A stretch of 64,000 nt of DNA from Pauljensenia sp902373545 (GTDB taxonomy: Bacteria; Actinomycetota; Actinomycetes; Actinomycetales; Actinomycetaceae). The stretch's first letter is position 1. Every line of letters starts with the position of its first letter. The notes beneath the pieces are model-generated. The model made no database searches. It was given only the letters and a program-made list of their open reading frames with translations, and was not told the origin of the DNA. The stretch lies in NCBI RefSeq assembly GCF_041432775.1, contig NZ_JAPWAG010000003.1, forward strand, positions 108,501 through 172,500. Direction: 5' to 3'. This document shows, piece after piece, positions 1-7,717 of the stretch. Position numbers and translations under genes: made by a program.

Positions 1-1
1 A

Positions 2-172
2 CAGCAGGATATTACCGGACTAATCACCCTATGCCCTCCTGGATCACTAGACACAGAAGATCAAAAAGAACCGTTCCGACGTCCCTTCACGGTCGTTGTC
101 AATCAAATTGGGCGGATGATGACAGACATCTTTTCGCTATTGACAACGCTTCCCCGGCGCAGTGGAGAGTAG
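2..172 (+). CDS. 3' end of an unidentified gene upstream of cas10 (partial)
   Basis: An open frame enters from the left edge and ends at a TAG at 170-172, giving 56 residues that read like a genuine protein C-terminus (ending FTVVVNQIGRMM...LPRRSGE). The stop lies 13 bases before the cas10 ATG on the same strand, so it is probably the preceding gene of the same operon. I do not recognise the family. Its position would suit another type III gene (a RAMP, cas6 or an ancillary effector), but nothing visible proves this. Confidence 0.55.
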   Translation, partial: QQDITGLITLCPPGSLDTEDQKEPFRRPFTVVVNQIGRMMTDIFSLLTTLPRRSGE

Positions 173-185
173 GCAGGAACCCGTC

Positions 186-2201
186 ATGACAAGTTACCTC
201 GTCATGCTGCAGACGAACAGCAATCAGTCGTTCATCTTTTCGTCTCCTCGCCTGCGCGAGCAGATCGGCGCGTCCTTCGAGATCACTCTGCTGTCCCATT
301 GGGTTAAGAAAGAAGCGAAAGAGATCCTCGACACAGATGATCTTCCACCCTTTTTCTGGGTTTCCAACTCGTCCGGCAAGGTGATCATCCGCTTCAGAGA
401 CACTGATGGCGATCCAAAGGAATTAGCGAAGCGACTGATCCGAGAGGTCACGCTCCGTGCGCTGACTGACGCCCCGGGCCTCGACGTCACGGGAGTCTTC
501 ATCGAGGCGACATCCAACACGGTAGATGCGGACGACCTGAAGGAGCTTGATCATGTCTTTTTGGAGTACTCGCTGAACCGCCGCCCGGCGGCGGCACGCT
601 TCCCGCAGTTCCCGTTCCTGGAACGAGGATCAGAGTCTGCTCTTCCCGCATCACCAAAACTCTCCGAAGACGATTGCAGGGAGATGCGCCACTACGCAAG
701 GGAAACACTCAAAGTTCCCCTTCTCACCGACGACGACACCAATTTTTCGCCACCTACGCAGACAGACCAAGACGCGCAGGACACCTTGTCCCTCCCCTCG
801 CGTATCAAGCGCGCGTGGTCACGGTCAGCTCGACGCCTTCAGCTCCAGGAGGTTGCGTCACGTTGGTCGCCAGATAATCCTGACAAATGGCCGAAAACAA
901 TAGAGAGGCTTAACGAAGACCCGTTCCAGCTTGAAGGAGCATTCCAAGACCTACCTCAAGCAGCTAACTCTCAGGGCACGCTCGCTAGCCTTTCCTCTGT
1001 CGGGGTCATCCACATCGACGGCAACGGAGTGGGCGCGATTATGCGTGACCTCGGCGAGGCATTCAACACGGTTGAGGGAAACCTCAGCAATCTCAAGCCC
1101 GCGGCATACTGGAGGGAAGAAAACCCCTGTACGCCCGACGAAAACAATATCTTCCAATGGTTCATCATGGAGGTGAACTACCGTCTTGACGGTATCGTCA
1201 AAGAGGCGGTTGCGCGCTCGTGGGCCGACGTTGAATACCTCGCCAACGATGACGATATTGATCTCGTTCCCGTGGTTCCCGTGCTGGTCGGCGGCGACGA
1301 CGTCACGGTCTACACGGACGGACGCTACGCGATCCCCTTTGCCGAAGCCTACATCCGCCACTATGAGAAGCTAACGAAGGACGACGATCTTTTGTCAGTT
1401 CTCGCCATTGTTGCTGGAGGAAAGAAGCCCGACGCACCAGAACGGGACCACTTCGAAATCGGTGACTACATCATTCAAAGCCCCGGACCCCTGACGGCCT
1501 CGGCGGGCGTGGCCATCGTGGGCCGCAACTTCCCGTTCCACATCGCCTACGACCTGGCGGAAGAGCTGGTGTCGCGAGGAAAGACGCTTGGCAAGAAGCC
1601 GGGGACGGTCCCCTGCTCGACGATCGACTTCCACGTCCTGCGCGACGCGACGGTCCTCAACCCGGAGGACACGCTAAACGAGCACAAGGGCCGCACGCAG
1701 CGTCCCTTCCTGATCGGTCACTACGCGCCGCAGCGCATCGGGGACGCAACCACGACCTCGGCCGAGGAAACAACCATCGCAGCTCCGCAACCATTATCCT
1801 CCTGGGCGCGCATCCTTCAGGCGGTCGCCGCCTTCGACGGCAAGAAACCGGACTACCCCACGCAGACCACCGGCGACCCGTTCCCGCGTGCCCGCGCGAA
1901 CCGTATCGTCAAACTCCTCGCGGAAGGCAAGGAAGATCAGGCCGCAACAGAGTGGGGCGACGCGCTACAGAATGCCCCCAGTGCTGGACTCCTTGCCAGA
2001 CAGTTGAAGCTTCTCTCGCCTCACTCATCGAGCTCCGATGAGGCTGGCGAATCCCTCGAGCAGATCAAGTGGCTCCTGGACCTCATCGACCTGTCCGGGA
2101 ATTTGCCCGACGGCTACCTCACTTCGCGGATTGGCAGGAACGCCGACGGCGATGGCTCACCGGAAGCAGCAGACGGTTCCACCAAAGGAGGTGCCAAGTG
2201 A
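186..2201 (+). CDS. cas10: Cas10-family protein of a type III CRISPR system, no HD domain
   Basis: Predicted large subunit of a type III effector, which makes cyclic oligoadenylate when target RNA is bound. The 671-residue protein begins directly with the first palm-type segment (YLVMLQTNSNQSFIF, then LREQIGAS), so no N-terminal HD nuclease domain is present. The second palm has the metal-binding HIDGNG at about residue 278 and an intact GGDD at 369-372 (LVGGDDVTVY), followed by SAGVAI and a helix like those of Cas10/Cmr2 proteins. The ATG at 186 has AGGA about ten bases upstream; a GTG at 162 is possible but overlaps the preceding gene. The stop overlaps the next start. Loss of HD fits type III-D or a similar variant, so DNase activity is not expected, but cyclase activity is predicted from the sequence. 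Confidence 0.9.
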   Translation: MTSYLVMLQTNSNQSFIFSSPRLREQIGASFEITLLSHWVKKEAKEILDTDDLPPFFWVSNSSGKVIIRFRDTDGDPKELAKRLIREVTLRALTDAPGLDVTGVFIEATSNTVDADDLKELDHVFLEYSLNRRPAAARFPQFPFLERGSESALPASPKLSEDDCREMRHYARETLKVPLLTDDDTNFSPPTQTDQDAQDTLSLPSRIKRAWSRSARRLQLQEVASRWSPDNPDKWPKTIERLNEDPFQLEGAFQDLPQAANSQGTLASLSSVGVIHIDGNGVGAIMRDLGEAFNTVEGNLSNLKPAAYWREENPCTPDENNIFQWFIMEVNYRLDGIVKEAVARSWADVEYLANDDDIDLVPVVPVLVGGDDVTVYTDGRYAIPFAEAYIRHYEKLTKDDDLLSVLAIVAGGKKPDAPERDHFEIGDYIIQSPGPLTASAGVAIVGRNFPFHIAYDLAEELVSRGKTLGKKPGTVPCSTIDFHVLRDATVLNPEDTLNEHKGRTQRPFLIGHYAPQRIGDATTTSAEETTIAAPQPLSSWARILQAVAAFDGKKPDYPTQTTGDPFPRARANRIVKLLAEGKEDQAATEWGDALQNAPSAGLLARQLKLLSPHSSSSDEAGESLEQIKWLLDLIDLSGNLPDGYLTSRIGRNADGDGSPEAADGSTKGGAK

Positions 2202-4315
2202 CCACCAATTCACCTACCGCGAGCGGCCACGTGACCATCGTGTTCACGTCCGACTGGGGCGTGTCGACAGGCGTTGGCCAGGCGGGGCGCACGCACTCAA
2301 CAATCGAGCGCAGCAACGGTAAGCCGGTCGTGCGCGGCACGGTCATCACGGGTGTACTGCGCGAGCAGGCAATGCTGGCGGCGAAGGCCCTCGACGGGCA
2401 GAAGGAGGGGAAGTGGACCAGCTTTGCCCTGTGGCTCTTCGGCCAGGACCCCAACAGCGAGCCAGGCTCAACTTCCCACCCACGTCACGTTCTCTTCTCG
2501 GACGCAACCCCGGCCTCGAAAATCCCAATCCACGACACGGTGTCCCTCTCCATCGACCCGACCACGGGGACGGCGCGCAACCAGTTCCTACGCTTCACGG
2601 AGCGCGCGGCAGCCGGCGTCCTCACGGGCACGTTCACCCTCATCGACGAGGCCGGAGCTGAGATCTCCGATAAAACGACGATCAAGGCCGCGCACTTCCT
2701 CCTGGGGGTTGCGGGCCTCATGGTCCGAGGCATCGGCTCAGGCCGCAGCGGAGGCGACGGCGAGTGCACGGTCGTGGTCAGCGATAAGGACTACGTGAAG
2801 ATCGACCAGCAGGAGGAGAACGCCAGCGAAGCGCTTGCACGGATCCTCGAGAACCACAGTAACGACCCCGATAGCATCACATATTCGTCGAAAGATGTAG
2901 CGACCGTCGCAGATCAACTGCGGTGCCGCGCTCAGAAGAGCTTGAAGCAGATCCCAGACGCGCCGAATCTTCCGGAGAACAGCCCCCAAGACATCGCAAT
3001 GCCCTGCCTTCAGCAGTCGGAGTCCGGTGACACGACCTGGTACGAAACGGCCCTCGACATCGTTCTTGATACTCCGGTTGTCTCCTACGAGGTCCCTTTC
3101 TCGAACGAGGTCCGTTCGTTGGACTTCCTGCGCGGAACCGTGTTGGTCCCGTGGCTGCACAACCTCCTGCGCAAGAAGTATCAGGGGGGCAGTGACCTCG
3201 TGAAATCCGCTATTATCAGCGGTGACCTACGTATCAGCGATGCACTTCCGGTTTACGAGAAAACTCCTGGTTTGCCCGTTCCTTTTGTTCTGGAGAATGA
3301 GAAGGTTCCCGAGGACAAACCCAAGGACAAACAAGACGATGAAGAACCCCGCACGCTCTTCAACAGGCATATTCCCATTGACGATCAGGAGTGCGGCGAG
3401 AACACGATCCCGACACGTGGCTGCTATGTATTCGTTGACTCGAGCGGTGCTTCCGTCACGGGCTGGATCGGGAAGCCCTCGCTGATCGGTCGACAGTCGA
3501 CGGCGATCAATTCGGAGACGGGTGCAGCGAAAGACGGCCAGTTGTTCCTCGTGCGCGCCCTGCCCGCCGGGTTGAAACTGCGAGCTTCGGTTGTTGTGTC
3601 GAAACGACTACTGAGTGAGCTTCGCGGCACCGATGCTTCATCCGAAGACTCACCTCTGACGCTCGACCTCGGTATTGCTGAGCAGTCAGCCTTCCTCGGA
3701 TCCCGCAAGCTCACAGGCACATTCGGGCGTGCCCGCTGCACTGTGGGCAGTACCTTCACCAAAGTGGGAAGTACCCCGCCCCCGGTAGAGGGGCCTGTCA
3801 CCGATGAGGGAACCCAGGCCTCGTCCTCTGAATCCACCAACGAAGTATCGCTGTGGTTCACGTCCGACGTGCTCGCACGGTCGAGCGCTCTGGGGCTAGG
3901 CGGGAGCGTTGAGGATCTGGAGCTTGCCTTCAGGCGAGCCAACGTTCCGGTCACGGTCGTTCAGGAGAGCACTGACGAAAAGCCTCGTTTGCTCTCCAAT
4001 CAGGACTCGAACGACAAGAATCGCAAACGGATTCTGACTGCGATCCGACACCGGCGCGTGGACTCGTGGTCGCCGAGGGATAACGCGCCTCGCGCCACGC
4101 GGCTGGCGATCCAAGCGGGTTCAGTAGTCCGAGTGCGTATCTCCCCGGACGATCTGGGGTCGCTCAAGGCACTCGGGCATATCGGCGTCGGTGAGCTGAC
4201 GCCCCAGGGATACGGTCGCTTCGTCGTGGACTCCCCCGTGCTGGCGGAAGCGACACTGCCCTTGTTCAAGACCAAGAGTAAGAGCTTTACAGCATCAACG
4301 GAGGCTGCCTCATGA
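2198..4315 (+). CDS. RAMP protein, Csx10-like (two RAMP domains)
   Basis: Probable structural RAMP subunit of the type III effector. The GTG start overlaps the cas10 stop and has AAAGGAGG seven bases upstream; the frame is open further upstream, but only this start has a ribosome site. The product is 705 residues. The N-terminal half has the RAMP pattern: a beta strand with FTSDWGVSTGVG, then VRGTVITGVLR at about 44-54, FGQD near 81, and a glycine-rich GIGSGRSGG loop. The C-terminal half has a second RAMP region ending in LTPQGYGRF near 666. A charged linker (DKPKDKQDDEEPR) separates them. The order cas10 then long RAMP fits Csx10 of III-D loci. It is longer than typical Csx10, so a fusion is possible. 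Confidence 0.72.
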   Translation: MTTNSPTASGHVTIVFTSDWGVSTGVGQAGRTHSTIERSNGKPVVRGTVITGVLREQAMLAAKALDGQKEGKWTSFALWLFGQDPNSEPGSTSHPRHVLFSDATPASKIPIHDTVSLSIDPTTGTARNQFLRFTERAAAGVLTGTFTLIDEAGAEISDKTTIKAAHFLLGVAGLMVRGIGSGRSGGDGECTVVVSDKDYVKIDQQEENASEALARILENHSNDPDSITYSSKDVATVADQLRCRAQKSLKQIPDAPNLPENSPQDIAMPCLQQSESGDTTWYETALDIVLDTPVVSYEVPFSNEVRSLDFLRGTVLVPWLHNLLRKKYQGGSDLVKSAIISGDLRISDALPVYEKTPGLPVPFVLENEKVPEDKPKDKQDDEEPRTLFNRHIPIDDQECGENTIPTRGCYVFVDSSGASVTGWIGKPSLIGRQSTAINSETGAAKDGQLFLVRALPAGLKLRASVVVSKRLLSELRGTDASSEDSPLTLDLGIAEQSAFLGSRKLTGTFGRARCTVGSTFTKVGSTPPPVEGPVTDEGTQASSSESTNEVSLWFTSDVLARSSALGLGGSVEDLELAFRRANVPVTVVQESTDEKPRLLSNQDSNDKNRKRILTAIRHRRVDSWSPRDNAPRATRLAIQAGSVVRVRISPDDLGSLKALGHIGVGELTPQGYGRFVVDSPVLAEATLPLFKTKSKSFTASTEAAS

Positions 4316-7131
4316 CCATTTTCCGCTACGACATGTCGATCCCCGTGCGCGTTGTCTCTGCGCTGCACTCCGGCGGCGTCGATGAGGTACCTGAACGCCC
4401 CATAACCGACGAGGACGGCCGGACTGTGCAGCCGAACGCTTTCGTGCGCAATGGGCTGGGCGAGGCAATCCTGCCGGGTCGCTCCATCAAGGGAGCCATT
4501 CGTGCCGCGTTTGAAGAACACATGAATGAGCTTCGCTTCAGCATGGAAGAGCTCAAGAGCCTGTGGGGCGGTGAGATGCGTCGGGAGGTCGGTACTCGCA
4601 AAGAGCAACGTGGCATCGGAACCGACAAATCCCTCCCACTGCGGGCAAGCGCCCTCACCTTCCACCACGCCGTGGTATGGGACCGCGCTAGTGGTGACCT
4701 CCCCCACCGCATGAGCACGGCCATTGACCGCGCCACCGGCGGGGCCGCAGACGGTGCACTTTTCGCGTACGAGTACCTGCCCGTGGACACGACTTTCGAT
4801 ATCCGTGTCAGTGCCGAAGCCCAGGACAAGTCCCCAGGCTCCACAAAAGACAAGGATGGACAGTCCACAACACCGAGCAAGGAAACAAAGGGGACCCCGC
4901 CTGCGCCTCCTGCTCTCGTTGAGAGAGCCCTGCAAGCGGTCGTGACTCTCCTCCACGGCAAGTGCATCAGCCTCGGAGGCAGGACAGGGGCCGGTTGGGG
5001 TCGCATCGAACCGCTCAACGAGAATGCTAGGTATGACTGCAAGCTGGTAGTCGTCCCCGGTTCACAGAGCGAAAAGGGGGATCCAGCTAGCTCTCTTGCT
5101 CAAATACTCGACCAGCACTCGCCTGTATACATCGAGCCTCACCAGAACCTGGACCGTCAATCTGCATCAACCAACATCAAGATTGAGTGGCAGGCTCCGG
5201 CGGGATTATTCGTCGGAATGAACAAACCCGACGGCATCAAATCCTCGGAAGAAGACACGGTACCCGCAGCGCCACTGCGCAACTGGCACCTCGATGACAA
5301 GCATCGCGCCGATCACGGGGATGCTACTTATCCGAAAGTCGCACATGAGGACAAGGCCTCGCTGCTACTTCCGGGCACGTCGATCCGCGGGGCGTTGCGG
5401 TCCCACTGTTCTCGCATTGCTCGCAGCATCGTCAGTGACAGCGAAGGTTGTGACAAACTCGGGATGCCGGAGGATGTGCACAAGCAGCTCGCCGCGGATC
5501 CGATCCTCGTGCGTTACTTGTTCGGGACAACCGAGTACCGGGGAACGGTCCGCGTCCACGACTGCGAGGGGCATATCCCAACACAAGGGGAAAAGGATAA
5601 GCCTTTGAAGCTCACACGCAACGCGATCGACCGAGTCACAGGAAGCGCTGCCCACGGAGCGTTGTATTCGGAGCTGCTGTATCCGCATGCCACATGGGAT
5701 TCGATTCAGATCGACGTTGACCACGCCCAACTCTGCCGAAATATTCGCCAGGACCCTGGTGGTTTCGCGCTTCCAGCCCCCTCGTCATCAGACAAGGATT
5801 ACGAGCTTCCAGGCTTCAAGATCCGCATGCGAGCAGCTATCCTTCTCCTGACCATGGCCGTCACCGACCTCTGCGAGGGAATCCTGCCTCTTGGAGGAGG
5901 GACAGGCGGGGGTCTCGGCTTCATCGATGTCTCCCGAGTATCTTTCATCGGATTGCCAGACGCTACGTCACCAGTTGAGATTCCCTTCGAGGGGCCCGAT
6001 CACCCCGAAGATTCTCACGAGGTGCACGAGGCTCGTACGGACTTTGCGCGAAATATTCTGACGAGCGTAATCTCAGCCTTCGGTGAGAAGTGCCCGGAGG
6101 TGACATCGGCAGAGCACACTGCAATCAATCTGATTCGAAAGTGGGTGGGCTCAGAATCCGATGGCGATCAAGAGAGCTCTGCAGCTCAACGTATTCGACC
6201 GACGCAGGTGCGGATCAGCTGGAACTCACCAACCGGTGTGTTCGTACACGACCCTCAGTCAGATGACGGAAATACCCAACATCCCCTGAGGGTTAAGACT
6301 GCTGGCAAAAGCACGGCGGACAGTACAGCTCCCCTGTTGATCCCCGGTACCTCAATTCGCGGTGCGCTGCGCTCCAGGTGTTCGCGGATCGCTCGAACGG
6401 TACTGTATGCCGATAATCCCCCATCACAGGTCGAGAGCTTCACTCAGGCGGATAGCGAAGAGAACCAAGTACCCATCGATATTCACGAGCAACTGGCCAA
6501 AGAACCACGGCTCGTGCGTTACATGTTCGGTACCACCGAATATCGTGGGGCAGTTCGAGTCCGAGACTGTACGACAAAGGACACTGGACCATCCGTCACG
6601 GTCACTCATAATGCAATCGACCGGTGGACAGGCGGAGTCGTCGAGGGGCTCCTGTTCAACGAGGTGACCTATCCGCACGCGACGTGGAATGACATCGTGA
6701 TCGAGGTTGACACCGCACGTCTTCTTCAGAACGTGAAGACCGACTCGGGTATCGGGGGCTTATCACTCAACGAGTGTTTACCCTTCGCCCGAGCGTCCTG
6801 GTGTCTCCTGTGTATCGCCCTAGCGGAACTCAGCGCGGGCACGCTTCCGCTCGGAGGCAGGACAACTCGAGGCCACGGCCAAGTTGAGGTAACGAGCCTC
6901 AGCGTGTCTGGCGCTGATGGTCACGTCGTAAATACCCCGAAAGAAGCGTTTTTGTGGAAACGCAACGATAGCAGTGAAGCCGATGCCCGCGGAGGCGCAA
7001 CAGCACTTCTGGCGTATCTGAGAAACAAGACAGAGGAACAACCCTCGTATGAGGGTTGGGCTGATCGTTTACAAAAGCTCGAAGATCCCTCGAATGAGGC
7101 CTCAGATTCTAACGAGAGCGACAAGCAATGA
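4312..7131 (+). CDS. Triple Cas7/Csm3-like RAMP fusion protein
   Basis: A single 939-residue protein with three complete Csm3-like (Cas7) domains at about 8-245, 286-548 and 629-867. Each has the P-G-x-S-I-K/R-G-A motif (LPGRSIKGAIR, LPGTSIRGALR, IPGTSIRGALR), the AIDR.TG motif (138, 438, 768) and a C-terminal glycine loop (LGGRTGAGWG, LGGGTGGGLG, LGGRTTRGHG). Domains 2 and 3 also share FGTTEYRG and YPHATW, so they arose by a recent internal duplication. Cas7 subunits form the crRNA-binding backbone and cut target RNA; D24 in SGGVD of domain 1 is a candidate equivalent of the Csm3 catalytic Asp, while the counterparts in domains 2 and 3 are less clear. ATG overlaps the previous stop (ATGA) behind GGAGG. 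Type III-E gRAMP proteins are also multi-Cas7 fusions, but this locus keeps Cas10. Confidence 0.85.
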   Translation: MTIFRYDMSIPVRVVSALHSGGVDEVPERPITDEDGRTVQPNAFVRNGLGEAILPGRSIKGAIRAAFEEHMNELRFSMEELKSLWGGEMRREVGTRKEQRGIGTDKSLPLRASALTFHHAVVWDRASGDLPHRMSTAIDRATGGAADGALFAYEYLPVDTTFDIRVSAEAQDKSPGSTKDKDGQSTTPSKETKGTPPAPPALVERALQAVVTLLHGKCISLGGRTGAGWGRIEPLNENARYDCKLVVVPGSQSEKGDPASSLAQILDQHSPVYIEPHQNLDRQSASTNIKIEWQAPAGLFVGMNKPDGIKSSEEDTVPAAPLRNWHLDDKHRADHGDATYPKVAHEDKASLLLPGTSIRGALRSHCSRIARSIVSDSEGCDKLGMPEDVHKQLAADPILVRYLFGTTEYRGTVRVHDCEGHIPTQGEKDKPLKLTRNAIDRVTGSAAHGALYSELLYPHATWDSIQIDVDHAQLCRNIRQDPGGFALPAPSSSDKDYELPGFKIRMRAAILLLTMAVTDLCEGILPLGGGTGGGLGFIDVSRVSFIGLPDATSPVEIPFEGPDHPEDSHEVHEARTDFARNILTSVISAFGEKCPEVTSAEHTAINLIRKWVGSESDGDQESSAAQRIRPTQVRISWNSPTGVFVHDPQSDDGNTQHPLRVKTAGKSTADSTAPLLIPGTSIRGALRSRCSRIARTVLYADNPPSQVESFTQADSEENQVPIDIHEQLAKEPRLVRYMFGTTEYRGAVRVRDCTTKDTGPSVTVTHNAIDRWTGGVVEGLLFNEVTYPHATWNDIVIEVDTARLLQNVKTDSGIGGLSLNECLPFARASWCLLCIALAELSAGTLPLGGRTTRGHGQVEVTSLSVSGADGHVVNTPKEAFLWKRNDSSEADARGGATALLAYLRNKTEEQPSYEGWADRLQKLEDPSNEASDSNESDKQ

Positions 7132-7715
7132 ATGAGACGAATATCGATAACTGCGCAACCGTAGCAAACCGAGTCCCTTGCCTCCTAAAGACCACCAATC
7201 ACATCATCGATAGTGCTAGTGCGCTTGCTGCGCACATCGACACAAAGTTCAACGAGCAGAAATTCGTCGGCATTGGGTGGGCAACCAACGGCGCGCGTCA
7301 AATACCGGATGTGAAGTCCGCACGCTTCGATGACGAACGCACTTATGAGATACGTATCTGGCAGGTCATTGGCGATGACAACGCAGACTCAACGCTTGCT
7401 CACGAATTCCGGTGGGTGAACGGCGTGGGTGCCGTTGAGCTGACGCTCACCGCCAACACAACCAAGGCATCGTCCGAAGGATCGGAGTCAGGGAAGCCAT
7501 ATGTCAGCGGATGGGCCAACAAGGTGAGCTATCTGCAGCATGAGTCTGCTGCGAGCGATAACGCGGATTCTGCCTCGGAAGCAACCACCGGTCAGGAAGA
7601 AGACCAGGCACACGCCGCTACAAAGCCGATGACGGCAGTCGAGTTCATTCGAGAAGAAGATAAGTACGGAAACACGGTCGTAGTCGACCAGCTATTCACA
7701 GGAGAGTGGAAATAG
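7128..7715 (+). CDS. Small type III protein, probably Csx19-like (TIGR03984)
   Basis: A 195-residue protein overlapping the preceding stop by ATGA, so translationally coupled to the effector genes. It has an N-terminal region with GIGWATNG, a middle beta-rich part (YEIRIWQV...HEFRWVNG), an acidic low-complexity linker and a C-terminal VEFIREEDKYGNTVVVDQLF segment. Gene order (between a Cas7 fusion and a TIGR03986-type RAMP), length and the C-terminal 'E-D..G...V.D.LF' pattern resemble Csx19 proteins of III-D loci. The match is weak; it could instead be a locus-specific small subunit. No catalytic motif is seen. Confidence 0.5.
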   Translation: MNETNIDNCATVANRVPCLLKTTNHIIDSASALAAHIDTKFNEQKFVGIGWATNGARQIPDVKSARFDDERTYEIRIWQVIGDDNADSTLAHEFRWVNGVGAVELTLTANTTKASSEGSESGKPYVSGWANKVSYLQHESAASDNADSASEATTGQEEDQAHAATKPMTAVEFIREEDKYGNTVVVDQLFTGEWK

Positions 7716-7717
7716 CC

